DNA of 64,000 nt from Saccharum officinarum (GCA_020631735.1 CM036215.1:14968346-15032345), one strand, 5' to 3'; positions 46,525 through 58,384 are shown, counted from the stretch's first letter. Notes: generated from the sequence alone by a model not told the origin. A program made the numbers and translations.

Positions 46525-49414
46525 TGTAACACCCAAAAATTCTAAACTTTTGGGATAATGAATTTCAAATAAGTTAGATAACAATTAAGGGCAAATTAAA
46601 ATTTAGAAAAGAATTTTTGGTGTTGCATTCATGCTGTTGCATTTATTTTATTTTGTGATATGGAATTTATTTTATTTGATTTGGATTAGAAATTCTCTTT
46701 GAAAAAAAGTTTTGAAAAACAAATAGAAAAAAAAGAAAGAAAATACTTACCTGCTGGTGGCCCGGTTAACCGGCCGGCCTGTTTCTTCTCTCCCCGCGCT
46801 GGGCTGCGGAAGCGGGCCGCTGGTGCTCCCTCTCTCGCATCGGTGGGCTGGCCTAGGAAGCCAAAGCAGCGCGCCTCATCCTCCTTCAGCCATTGACGGG
46901 TGGGCCCCAGGTGGCAGCCGCATCTTCTACCTTCGTCGTAACCGGGACGGACACGAACACAAAGCTTCAACCGAATCGAATCTCGAATCCTTGATATCCT
47001 ACCCGAAATCGATGAGGTGAAGTTACAAAAGGGTAGCCGGGGTTCTCCTCTTTCTGTTTTCCATCTAAAACCCTAGTCAACCACGTGAAACCGAGCACTA
47101 GGGATTGGGGGGAGTTGAAGATTTCGGTTGCTTGTAGGTGGAGCTCGCGGGTGGATTTGAGGCCGTGTTCTTCGCGTTGGTGAGTCTACAATCTTCTTCT
47201 CTACCTTCCCATGCTTTTCTTTTGGGTGTAGATGCTTCGAATCATGCTTTTGAAGGTCACCGACGAGTCGGCAATGGCGCCGCCGCCCTCCTCACATCGC
47301 GTGTCGTTTTCAATCCATCGTAGCTAGCTTGTACCGCATCGATGGATTCGCATTGAGTTCCTCGTTCGGTTGGTGTTGGTTGTGGAGAGAACGGTGATCA
47401 GAAACGGGAAAAGCGAATGTCTCCGGCGAGCTTGGGTGGCCGGCCATGGAGGCCGTCGGCCGGACTTGGAGAAGAAGGCCGAGCTTCTCTCTGTGAAGAC
47501 TAGGAAACGATGTCAACCGTTAGATTTTGAATCGACGGCCGAGATTAGAAGATACCCCTTCGCGGGGTAAAATTCATAAAGAGTCCCTGGGTTTTTGGAT
47601 TATAGAACCCGCCATCCTAAACGTATTTTCTGAAACGTGTCTTCGTGTTTTGAAAGCGTATTTCGTCTCGGTTAAATCAAAAATACGTTTTCAGGTATTT
47701 ACAAAATTGCCACTAGGTTTATTTAGGTCATAAAATCTCCGTTTTAACTCCGATTTGATCCGTTCAAGTTGCGTTAGTTTCGTATTTGCGAGCTCTATAT
47801 GTTAGTGTAGTTGTACAGTTAGTTTTGATAATTTATTTTTCGAGTTTATAATTAAGTATTTATTTATCTATAGAAAATCTTAGAAAATTCATAACTTATA
47901 CGTTTTAAATCCGAATTTCGTGATCTTTACATCTGTGTGATCGTAGTAACGTGTAGAAGAGTTTTACAAACTTTTTATATTGTTTTGCTACTGTTGGTGT
48001 ATTGTTCTAACTGTATCTCTTTGTTTGCTTCGTGTATGTTTGATTGGATGCATGTGTGTTGTTGATTGATGATCGAGTATAGACGGTGAGCAGTATCTGG
48101 ACGATCAAGAGTATTATTTTGAGCCAGACCAGTAGTATCATCAGGAAAGCTTTGATTAAGGCAAGTATAACATGGGACCATCCTTGTTACCTATTCACTG
48201 AAATTATTATACATATGCATGTGTCTTCCTTGACAACCATAGAGATTATAACTTAGCTATTGATATCTTGTTTTCTTGTCACCTATGGGTTATGCATTTG
48301 GGTAGCTACTGCTAGCGCTTAATTATGAACAATGATCTTGTAATTTGACTAATGGATTATGAAATCAACCAATTAAGATGATGTTATTTCTGTTGAAAGA
48401 GGGCTAGAGCATGTGGGTTATTTTGATGCTCTAGTTACTCTCCGTAAGGACTTACCTGTAAGTGATAACCGGGATTGACAGTACAGCTGTGAGGGCTATA
48501 TGGCTCTGGCTCTAGTTGTTCAAGAGACCTTTTCTAGCTTGTTAGAGGTTACCTTAAATGGTGTAAGAAAGGCTTGCCACGTTGGGTGTAGTGCGAGCCC
48601 CTGGCCTAGTGTGTATAGGCTGCGGTTGTTGTGCCACAGGGAAGGGGGGTTCTACATCTACCTGCCGAGTGAATCTAATGGCCCTAACTTGTTAGACGAA
48701 CTTTTGAATGGCTTTATATGGTCTCTGATGTTTTGGGCCTTGCAAACCCATGCATTTGGAAATCATGACTCACAGTGAAAGTGTACACCTCTGCGCAGAG
48801 TTAAAAACTGGTATACTAGCCGTGCTCACGGATACGAGCGGCCTTGGGGATTCTTACAGAATAGTTGATCACCATTATTATATCATGCTTAATTATTGTT
48901 GATTATTATTATGCTCATGTTAATGCTATTCATTATCCTTATTACAATTGATCATTGATTCATTAATGGGATTTGGATTACCTTGATGCTACTCAATTGC
49001 TAATTATATGATGATTAAAAGCTAAACGCAGTTAAACAGTGTCTAGCCTTTTTGAGCCTCATGAACCCTGTGTTATACTTGTTGAGTTCGACATGGACTC
49101 ATTATTGCTATTTCCCCAACACTCCAGTGTGTAATAAGATGCTACTCGGAAAAAGGAAAAAGGTGTAGTGGAGTTTCCAGAAGACTAGTAGAAGTGCTAG
49201 GCATATGTTACCCCCAGTCAGCCGTCCCTGAGAAGAATGGAGCCTGAAGTTTAGTCACCGTTCCGCGATACTCTGATGTAAGTGTTAATATAGCTATGTA
49301 TACGTTATATAATAACATTGTTTCTGATATTTTTTTCATTCTGGCATATGTGTGGACTTTCTGGGCACACATATGATTAGCCTGGTTTTGTTCTTTAGAA
49401 AACCGGGTGTGACA
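46525..49414 (+). repeat. 3' LTR of the internally deleted gypsy element
   Basis: 2,890 bp, about 99% identical to 39498-42387 by hand count, following the polypurine tract. Confidence 0.93.
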
Positions 49415-49419
49415 ATGCA

Positions 49420-50037
49420 CATTGTTGATTGGCCGGTAGGCAAAGGATGAAGGAAAGGGAACAAAAGATGCAAGATTGTTGTTTCATAAGTTGATAACAG
49501 GACGAGTTCTCATGGTCAGCGATGATATCAGGTTATAGGTATAATGGTTATCGTGGAGAAGTTTTTAGGATTTTTTTTTGAGTCGCTCTAAAGGTAAAGG
49601 CAACCTAGATAAGCTTGTTTTTGTCCTGAAGTCTGCATGATCCCAGCTGGGTAAAAATCATGAATCTAACACGCAAGTGGCAAGTGTTGGCTGCTGTGAA
49701 CATGAATGTATATTGAGGGAACTTGGAGATGACTGCCGTTTTGTTTGAGTCAATGTCGGTTCAAGATGCGTTTTCACATGGTTTAAGCTAATAAGGTGTT
49801 GAACTTTAATGTCGGATGCTTTTCGAGGGCTACTCCCCCAATAATGATGTGTTTAAAGTTACCCTTGATGATTTTCTTGGACAATATGTAACACATGATT
49901 TATTATGTTCATAGTTCATATCATGATTTTACTTTCTAGTGTATGATTTGGATGAAACTTTATTTTAGATTTGATAATAATAACATTACATTTCTCATAA
50001 TTTTAGTTGGACCCGTGGCAACGCACGTGCACTTATA
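49420..50037 (+). other. Outer Helitron 3' portion with degraded terminal hairpin
   Basis: It continues the sequence interrupted at 39497. Near 50007-50037 it reads ttagttgg, then cccgtggcaacgcacgtgc, close to the Helitron 3' hairpin seen at 36214 but with a mismatch and without a clear CTAG. Confidence 0.45.
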
Positions 50038-50129
50038 ATGTGGCGTCCGCCTGTGAGGAAGTTATCTGATGGTCAAACTTAGGGCATCTCTACGAGCACC
50101 TCCGAGAGTTCCGAAAACATTCTCTCAAT

Positions 50130-50365
50130 TGTGAACTGGCATGGGTGCTCCCATTTTTTAAGAATTATTCTAGGATTTAATGGCATTATGCTTTCAGTGG
50201 TAGGCGACGTCCCGTCGACAGCGAAGTGCCTGGGGTGACTTCGTGAATTTCAAGATCTGCCGGCTCAGTCCTTCTAAGGTACTCATAGGGATAAGATTTA
50301 TATACGTGTGTTCATGGGAAGTGAGTGGACATCTACGTTGTACTGTGCAATTCTAATTCTAAAAT
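50130..50365 (+). mobile_element. SINE-like short retroposon with 16-bp TSD
   Basis: A 236-bp insert is flanked by a perfect direct repeat aaaacattctctcaat (50114-50129 and 50366-50381). Its interior (ggcgacgtcccgtcgac, gatctgccggctcag, ctcataggga) resembles a very common grass short retroposon 3' region. It ends A-rich. Clear box A/B sites are not evident, so it may be a truncated LINE end instead. Confidence 0.65.
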
Positions 50366-50381
50366 AAAACATTCTCTCAAT

Positions 50382-51388
50382 AAGTGATTTTTGGTAAGAT
50401 TGAAAAAACATATCTCCAACAATTTCTAATTCCACCTCCGGCAATCTTTTGACACTTAGAAAAACTCTCTTTTTTTATGACGAAAGAAGAATTGTATTAG
50501 ATAATAGTTGGGTACATCAACACGTTACAAGGACTCTGGAATACACTGCATATATCCATAAACTAATTTTCATCTAAATCGTATCCACGCTGTGAATAGC
50601 TCCAAATCTCGATATCAAACCTATTTGATGCTACGTATGGATGACCGCACAGGCAAACACTTGGTAACAGGTCTGAGAACAAATGCCTAACGAAAGACGA
50701 CCAATATCCCTGCAAGCGAAGTTGAGAAACTTCTTCTTTTTTATATCTTCCTTTTTTCTGCCACCGAAGATTAAGATTGATCTGAAAATTATTCTTTCTA
50801 GTCCTTTATCGTGACTAGATCTAACCACAACAAAACGGAGATGAGACCGGAGAAAATTATTCATGGTAGTGACATCATCTCCGCCTCGATGTCGCTACCC
50901 GGAAAGAAAGATCTTTATGTTATCATGTCGGTGAAGTTACTGACGCCGCAGTTGTCGCCCTCATGTTCAATAGACCCGTCATGGAGAAAACGATTCCACC
51001 TGTCCCCTCGCCGTTGCCGAAGAAGAGGAGATAAATCTCCAACGCCAAAAAACTTAGCATGATAAGACCCTCATCATAAGGACTCGATCTACTAGAAAAC
51101 TTATTAAAAACGATGAACCCCCACTCACTCCGGCCTCCGACGAAATGACAGAGGAGAAGGGAGGAGCACTGTTTAGCACCAACGGTGGTAGAAGACGGGC
51201 GCGGCGCTTAGGCGAGCGCGAGTCGCAAGAGAGGGAAAAGCCTCCTTCGGCGCAGGCGACAGGTGTTCCGTGGCACTCAGAAAAACTCCCCCTACCCGCG
51301 GATTTTTCCGCGGACTGGCACACGCGCATATCCTCTGCGCGGTACTTTCCTAGGGTAGGTGCAGTCCGTCAACACCGGCACCGTCTAC
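50382..51388. other. No gene recognised
   Basis: AT-rich to 50860, then GC-richer to 51388. Open frames near 50811-51062 and 51145-51388 are short and without a known domain. Confidence 0.35.
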
Positions 51389-51662
51389 GGCCCTGTTTAG
51401 TTACCAAATTTCCCTCCCAAATTCTACTATGCAAAAAGAAGATTCTCATCACATCAAAATATCGGCATATGTATGGAGTACTAAATGTAGATGAAATCAA
51501 AAACTAATTGCATAGTTTTGTTGTTCTTTACGAGACGAACATTTTGAGCCTAATTAATCAATTTTTGGACAATTTTTTACACTAAAAAACAAAATACTAC
51601 AGTGCGCTACCGTGCGGAACAGTGATTCCGCCGCCACCGAATCTGGGCAACTAAACACGCCC
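51389..51662. mobile_element. Fold-back MITE (hAT- or Harbinger-like)
   Basis: The ends ggccctgtttagtt (51389-51402) and aactaaacacgccc (51649-51662) are imperfect inverted repeats. The word tac flanks both sides. The AT-rich interior with aattgcatag and ttacgagacgaa is typical of a widespread grass MITE group. Length 274 bp. Confidence 0.65.
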
Positions 51663-51901
51663 TACGTGACGGGCTGCATGGCATGTGCCTGGACGCCGGG
51701 AAGCTGGTGATCGAACGGGCTCCTGCACGCGGCATGGGTTGCTGCCAGGTGGCCATCAACACGTGCGGGGTGCAGTTCGGCGGTCGCTGCTTCGACACCA
51801 CGTACATGTGCTTCAGCGGCGACAGCGAGTGCGTCTACTCTAGGAACGGGCCTGGCGGCGGCTACTTTTGCAATTGCTCGCAGGTTACCGAGGAACACTG
51901 A
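51663..51901 (+). pseudogene. Wall-associated-kinase-like extracellular fragment
   Basis: One frame reads GMGCCQVAIN, then Cys-rich FGGRCFDTTYMCFSGDSEC and GGGYFCNCSQ before a stop at 51899. GxGCCQ followed by a GYxCNCS EGF-like motif is the usual pattern in plant wall-associated kinases outside the membrane. A frame change near 51680 separates a preceding YVTGCM piece. No kinase domain or membrane segment is present. It lies exactly between two MITEs. Confidence 0.5.
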
Positions 51902-52380
51902 ACACCTAGTACGTCTCTGGCGACTGACTGGCTAAGCGAGGCTGCCGGCCAGTGGCCGGCAGGGCGTGGCGCCATGGCGGCAGCCGCCTGGTGCGTGCTG
52001 GGGGTCGCCGCAAGCATGGAACGGGGCATTGGCGACGCGTAGATGCAACCGGCTTTGCCATGTCCCATGAAAAAAAAGCAACTACTGCAAAGAAAAATTT
52101 ACGTGGGACCAAATTGTGGTATCTTGGAAATTGTTGGAGATGACCTTGTTTATTCTTTTTAATACTTTTTGCCAAGTTAGAAAACAGTATTATTTTAGAA
52201 AAAAAATACTAGGTACTCTTAGAGATGCTCTAAGGAAAAGAACTCAAACAAACCATCCGTCTGTTTTCTTCCCCATGTGTACGAGAAAGAACAATTAATC
52301 CAATGGCACCTCTATTTGTACAACCACATCCTCCGTCTCTCTCGCTCTCTCTCAAATTTTTAGCAGATTTTGGTTTCCTG

Positions 52381-52685
52381 GACTAAACTTTAGTCCATGT
52401 CATATCGGATGTTTGACACTAATTTAAAGTATTAAACATAGACTAATTACAAAATTAATTGCATAGATGGAGACTCATTTGCGAGACGAATCTATCAAAC
52501 CTAATTAGTCCAAGATTTGACAACGTGCTGCTACAGTAAACATGTGCTAATGATGGATTAATTAGGATTAATGGATATGTCTCGTAAATTAATCTCCATC
52601 TATACAATTAGTTTTATAATTAGCTCATATTTAATCCTCTTAATTAGCATCTAAACATCTGATGTGACAGGATCAACGCGGAAAC
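52381..52685. mobile_element. Fold-back MITE with long inverted repeats
   Basis: The left arm (about 52396-52515) and the right arm (about 52550-52670) are reverse complements with mismatches over more than 100 bp, including ttgcatagatggagact against its complement. It belongs to the same general group as 51389-51662. Outer ends are approximate. Confidence 0.7.
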
Positions 52686-53151
52686 GTCCGGTCCGATTTC
52701 CTCTCATGTGCTGAAACGTTTGGTCGTCATCTACTTCTGCCACTCGAAAAAAAACAGAAGCCGATGGCATAGCAAATCCGCTGAAGCCAGGCACAGTCCG
52801 TCTACCAGGGTACGGGATGGGGGTTTAGGGTCTCGCCGGTGGGGAGGTCTGGCCGCCAGACCTCGCCATATTGGTGGATCCACCCTGATCATGGTAGTAT
52901 ACTTTTGGGTAGAATAAATGGCTTTCACTCTTAAACACGTACGATCCAATCTTTAAATAAAGTGCATGGTCATATTTCTTGATTCAATAATTCTAGTGTT
53001 GTGGAAAATGATGAACCGTGAAAAATATGAATTTAAATTATTGTGTAGCCTGTGGAAAATATGTTTTAATGTTTAAAAATGATGACATGTCGAAAATATA
53101 AATTTAAATTCGACCTATGACATCTAAACTTTAATTTGAATGTTGTCGAAT
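52686..53151. other. No gene recognised
   Basis: Mixed composition with short open frames only. Confidence 0.35.
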
Positions 53152-54226
53152 GTTTTAGGATGAAATATTTATATTTGAACTATTGTGATGGCAAAATAGA
53201 TTGTAAGAATGAAAGAGAAAAAAAACCTGAGGGTGTATAGATGGGCAAACAATTGGGTACCATGCTTTGTTGGCCCCTTCTATTTGAGAAAGCTTTCAAA
53301 TGCACACATGGGGAGAACAGTGGCACGATCAGTTAGAGTTAGCTCCCATGTTGGCTCATGACTTGTCATTTGCTTGTTGAGGCTTGCTACAATGATTCCT
53401 CGTGGGCCTTTACTATAGGTAATATGCTGGGCCTTGGGCTACACCAAGGAATATTGTGCACAATCTACACATTACATTTACTAATTTTTTGATAAGTATT
53501 ATATTAGTAACTTTGGAACGGTACACCAGAATAGGCTGGTACCAGCAGGCTTTGTTTCAAGAGGGGAAAAAACGGAACGAGGACCGAAATAGAATTGACT
53601 CCGTATGCTTTGAATATAAATCTATTGATGTAGATTAAATTTTATCTGCAATAAACTTGTACACCATCTTTAAATTTTTTAAATAATGCGTTTTAGGATG
53701 AAATATTTATATTTGAACTATTGTGATGGCAAAATAGATTGTAAGAATGAAAGAGAAAAAAACCTGAGGGTGTATAGATGGGCAAACAATTGGGTACCAT
53801 GCTCTGTTGGCCCCTTCTATTTGAGAAAGCTTTCAAATGCACACATGGGGAGAACAGTGGCACGATCAGTTAGAGTTAGCTCCCATGTTGGCTCATGACT
53901 TGTCATTTGCTTGTTGGGGCCTGCTACAATGATTCCTCGTGGGCCTTTACTATAGGTAATATGCTGGGCCTTGGGCTACATCAAGGAATATTGTGCACAA
54001 TCTACACATTACATTTACTAATTTTTTGATAAGTATTATATTAGTAACTCTGGAGCGGTACACCAGAATAGGCTGGTACCAGCAGACTTTGTTTCAAGAG
54101 GGGAAAAAACGGAACGAGGACCGAAATAGAATTGACTCTGTATGCTTTGAATATAAATCTATTGATGTAGATTAAATTTTATCTGCAATAAACTTGTACA
54201 CCATCTTTAAATTTTTTAAATAATGC
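53152..54226. repeat. 538-bp direct tandem duplication
   Basis: Unit 1 is 53152-53689 (538 bp) and unit 2 is 53690-54226 (537 bp). The units share their start (gttttaggatg) and their end (taaataatgc), differ by one A in an A run, and show about nine substitutions by hand count (under 2%). No gene lies inside. The repeated frames of 60-70 codons have no known domain. Confidence 0.93.
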
Positions 54227-54670
54227 ATTTGTAATATAGTACAGCTGATCAATCAAACCAATTTGAGTTTGACCTTATTTATGCAAAAAAAAATCAATAT
54301 TCATAACACCAAATAAGTGTTATTAGATTCGTTATATGAAATATACTTTCGCAGTATACCTGTTTGATGTTATACTTTTTTTGAGAGGTGATGTTCTAAA
54401 TATTGATACTCTTTACTATGACCTTAAACAAACTTTAGATAGTTGACTAAAGGCATAATTAGAATTGCACTTTTCAATTTTTTTAAAAAAAGCACTTTTC
54501 AAGACCGGGGGTAGTAAATAATTTGACACATGGTCAAAGTATGTAAAATTTGATATTTTTTCTATATGAAATATGTTCATTATGATCAAGCAGAGGGAGT
54601 GGAGTGATACATATAAGGTAGGGTGTAACGAGGTGCTATGGCAACAGGTGTGCTACTCAGAGATGGGCCG
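54227..54670. other. No gene recognised
   Basis: AT-rich DNA. The words near 54560-54600 (tttttctatatgaaatatg, agagggagtggag) may be a MITE fragment. Confidence 0.3.
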
Positions 54671-55469
54671 GTGTAAACCCGAAAAATCCTATAACCCAAA
54701 AATCACAACTTTCAAAAACTTTTCTAGAAACCCTTGTGTGATGAGTGATGCATGCTAGGAAGCCACCTTAGTTGCGCAAGTAGCACCTACATCTAGAGGA
54801 GTGTGAGCATTTGCATTAATCCAACTCTTGATTTGCGTCTTTGACCTTATGTGATGAGAATAAAATTTGATCAACCTTTACTAAAAAGATCTTGTTGTGT
54901 GTGAGCCCAAAACCTTTGGCCTGACCTCTGAAACCCTAAGGTGACCTAGGTGTCCCCCACTAGGGTAGTATACATGTATTGTATACATGTATACAAGGTT
55001 AATGGTTAGAAAATAGAAATAGAATAATAGAAAAGGGTTTAGAAATAAGAAGAAAAAGAGAAAAGAGGAAGCGGCCCAACAACCCCCGTGCGCGCCCGCA
55101 CCAAAAGCGCCTTCACCATGCCCCACCCCCTCTCTCACCCATCGATGACAGCTAGCCCCGCCCGGTCCAACCTGTCATCCCCCGCCTTTCTTCCTCCTCT
55201 GCTTTCTGCCACGCTCACCGGTGAGAACCTGAGGAGCTCCGCGCCATCCAAGCCATCCGCACTCGAACCGTTGAACGCACCCGCTGAACCCTTGCCCTAG
55301 TGCTCAATTCGCCCTACACATGTCCCTCTACCACTTCCTGTCATTCCGCCGCCATCGCTGTGTAGCCTTGCCCGGCTATAAAAGCCACCATAGAGCCCTA
55401 GCACCCTCTCCCACACCCTGCCGCCACTGGTGGCACTCCAAACCATCCACGCCAAGACCCAAGAGGGAG
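54671..55469 (+). repeat. LTR-like fragment with TATA box
   Basis: It starts tgtaaacccgaaaaatcc, like a gypsy LTR start, and holds a strong TATA box ctataaaagcc at about 55376-55386. The copia LTR at 55470 interrupts it. No internal region or TSD was found. A palindrome gtatacatg/catgtatac lies at about 54967-54993. Confidence 0.35.
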
Positions 55470-56680
55470 TGTAAGTTCAATCAAGCGCTAATGTGGATTT
55501 TGGTGATAATGACCACACAATTAGGGACTAACGAGATTTATCGAGATGACAAGCAGGAAAACCCAAAAAGGAGGATTATACACATAATGGTGGATCCCCC
55601 AATTACAAAGGAACGCAACATATGACTCAAAGGCATCTATAATTCATTTTTACTTTTGAAATTGAGTTTAAGAAAACCCGCACTACAAAGGGGGATGCAA
55701 TGCGCAAGCTTCAACGTGCAACTAAGTGCTAATTCTTCCACCAAATATCCTCAAATGCCTAGCCTGGTCAGCACATCTTTCAGTTTTAAATTTGGAGCTG
55801 ACAAGTCAAAGCAGCAGTGCCGCTCTCCGAGTAGCAGTGCCACCTATTAGTATTGCCGCTCTACGGGCAGCACTGCCGTGACTTATTTTCTAACCATTGG
55901 AGAAGGGGGTATTTCCTTCACCTCCCTTCTCTCCCAATGGTAACCCTTGCCCATTTGCATTTGAACTCGACCAGAGAAAGCTCTCTCCCTCTCTCTCACT
56001 CCATTGGAGCACCTCAAGCTTCTCCCATCGATTCCTTTTCGTTTCCTTGAGAGATTGAGCCTCTAAACTAAGAAAGAAAGCTTCCTCACCTGCTCTTCAT
56101 CACCAAAAGCACTTTGGTTCACGTTTAAGCCGATGGATTGCATTTGTTACTCTTGGAGCTTGCTCCTAGCCGGCTAGTGCGTCGTCCGTGGAGCTTGCCA
56201 ACTTGTGTGGCAGCCCTAGGAGGTTTGTAATCAACCTGATCATCTAGTGAAATCACCCCTCATCTCAAGAGTTCATTCTCTTGACTTGAGAACGAGGATA
56301 GGGTTCCACAAAACCCAAGCCTTGGTGGCTTCCTCAACAACATTGATTTAGGCAAGCCTAAATGGCAAGCGGAACCAGGAGATAAATCGATGTCTCACTT
56401 ATGTTCTTGTAATTTGTATTGTTATACTTGTGTTTGTGGTGAATTTAGGGTTTGATCCCGATCTACTCGTGTGTGCACTTTTCAACTTCTTTCAAGTGGT
56501 GAAATAGGTTCAATACAACCCCAGGAACATCATAAATTTACTCGATCTAATTTTCATTGGGTAGTTTTTAACTATAGTCTCGGGTGTCAGCTAGAGCAGC
56601 ATTGCCGTGCAAAGTTCTCACATTTGTTTGAGCTGAAATTTTACAGGCCTATTCACCCCCTCTAGGCTAACCAACAATCC
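55470..56680 (+). repeat. Copia-type LTR, solo or truncated (about 1.2 kb)
   Basis: It starts tgtaagttcaatc, followed by ttttggtgataatgacc, and ends acaggcctattcaccccctctagg, as copia SIRE-type LTRs do. U3 contains repeated agcagtgccgctct and gcactgccgtgac words at 55810-55880. No primer-binding site or coding follows. I found no convincing TSD, so the right end is approximate. Confidence 0.6.
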
Positions 56681-56791
56681 TATAGGGATAGAGGAGGGAG
56701 GAGCCCCGCCGTCACTAGAGCCCTGCCATGGTCACCGGAGCGGAGGACGCTGCCCCGATCGACTACACCAACGACGCGGCTCTTCCTGCAC
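56681..56791. other. GC-rich flank between LTR fragments
   Basis: A short GC-rich piece like gene or LTR leader DNA. Its style resumes at about 58385 after the AT-rich block, with the word ctgcac on both sides. Confidence 0.3.
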
Positions 56792-58384
56792 TGTTGTTGA
56801 CAGTAGTTATTATTCATTATAAACCGTTAACATAACTTGAATAAATGCTTAAAATGGATCACCAATAGAAACTTATGGGTTTAAACTGATAATTTTTACA
56901 AGTTTTGGTAAATCTGTATTTTCGGCAGGGTTATTCCATAAAACCGGAAAGAGGGATCAAAAAGTAAAAAAGAACTAAACATAACCACGACGAAAACTAC
57001 TCTAGAAGATTCTAGAGGACTCCAGAAGACAATCCCCTGAGGCAGACCCCAAAAAGCTGCCAGGTAGGGCCGGCTAGCCCCACCATGGTGCTGCCTGGCC
57101 TGCCAGGTGGGCCCCCACCTGTCAGCTTCCAGAAGCTTCCTCCACCGCCTTCTAGAATTGCATCTACGTCGTCCTTCAAGTCGGTTTGATCTAAGGGCTC
57201 CATTGAACACCCTAGGCTATATAAACAGACCCTAACCCCCCTGAGGCATGAAGTAATCCAAAGCCAGAAACCCTAATCTCCTCAGGGCTCCTCTAGTTTT
57301 TAGGGCATTAGCTTGTTAGGCTAGGTCTAGAGGGAGGCAAGCAGTTCTTCGCTTGGATTCCCAACATCGTCTAGAGTTTGGTTTTGTATAATTCTTGTAC
57401 CCCTCTCTCATTGTATCTCCATTTTTTATATGCTTTGATACAATTGTCAAGACATTATAGTATTCATCTTATCTATGTTCTTAGTTTCAATGTTCATCGT
57501 CTACTTTGATTATATGCTTAGTATAGTTAGTTTATCATTGTGTTTATACATAAGTTTGTATAACATTCACCTTATTAAGGATCCAAGGGTGGGTGGTAGA
57601 GATCATGTAAGTGTGGTGCTTATATGCGATTTACCTGCGAATACACTCTATATTCTGGGTCATGTGGTAGATCGCGGGTGTAACACTACCGTTGAGTCAT
57701 TTGTAGTCCACTCCTCGAATATAGGTCATAGAAGTAGGGCCCAGTTGAAAAGGAAGGGAAAGCTCTATTCTTGAACTTTCCGAAGTAATGCCCCTTATGT
57801 GTAGATTCAATGATGATCTTAGCAGTGACTACTAAGTGTAATTGCACTAATCAACGTATGCTTTGACTTGTAAATAAGAATGACTTAGGAATTATTTCTC
57901 TAATATTCTAACATGACCATGCTAATGTTATAGATAGGAGTGTTCTGAGTGATTTACTTATTATAATGTTTGATCAATGCTTATCGTATATATCTTATCT
58001 CGTGACCTACCCCTATTATGAGTAGAGTGATTGGTTATGGTTTATTTCTTCATCAATGTTATAAGTTATCAATACATGTCCAACGCTACACCTTTCCTGT
58101 GGTAAAATATAAATATGATACCTAGAATACTCTCGGATGAGTGCTACAATGGTATAATTATCTATCCGCTTGTACAATCCTTTCTATTCATATCTTTATA
58201 TTCTTTCTAGTCACATGAAATGGTAAACATTTGTTTAGTATTATTCTCGTAGTAATGCTAGATAGTACCAATAAACATTTTTGACAACCTAGTTCAAGTA
58301 TTGCTAGAGATGTAGGTAATTAATAAATGGCTACTAAAACAAGTGAGGAGTTAATAAATACCAATAACTGCTCCGACTCTCTAC
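56792..58384 (+). repeat. LTR-like block, gypsy-type, with TATA box
   Basis: It begins tgttgttgacagtag and carries a TATA box ctatataaac at about 57223-57232 followed by a leader-like stretch. The word tgcac flanks both ends (56787-56791 and about 58384-58388), a possible TSD, but the right end does not read CA. No coding region. Confidence 0.4.

Larger units (their letters stand above)
39498..49414 (+). mobile_element. Ty3/gypsy chromovirus-type element, internally deleted
   Basis: Two LTRs of exactly 2,890 bp are flanked by a perfect TSD ATGCA (39493-39497 and 49415-49419). There is a primer-binding site at 42391-42402 and a polypurine tract at 46511-46524. The 4.1-kb interior has only the end of RT, RNase H, integrase head and tail, and a chromodomain, in gypsy order. 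That, with the LTR start TGTAACACCC, suggests the Tekay/Del lineage. Gag, protease, most of RT and the integrase core are missing. By hand I count about 26 differences between the LTRs (about 0.9%). Confidence 0.93.
34622..50037 (+). mobile_element. Outer Helitron (candidate), interrupted by a Helitron and a gypsy element
   Basis: The 5' leader (cctatatatatata, then (TAA)n) resumes after the inner Helitron as taataataaagagtc, then aggctct and a T tract then cgtcc. The inner Helitron has the same order of words after its own (TAA)n. The 3' end is a degraded Helitron hairpin near 50007-50037 (cccgtggcaacgcacgtgc). Without the inner Helitron and the gypsy insertion it would be about 3.9 kb. It encodes no Rep/helicase, so it is non-autonomous. 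The 5' start base and 3' end are degenerate, and joining them as one element is inference. Confidence 0.45.
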
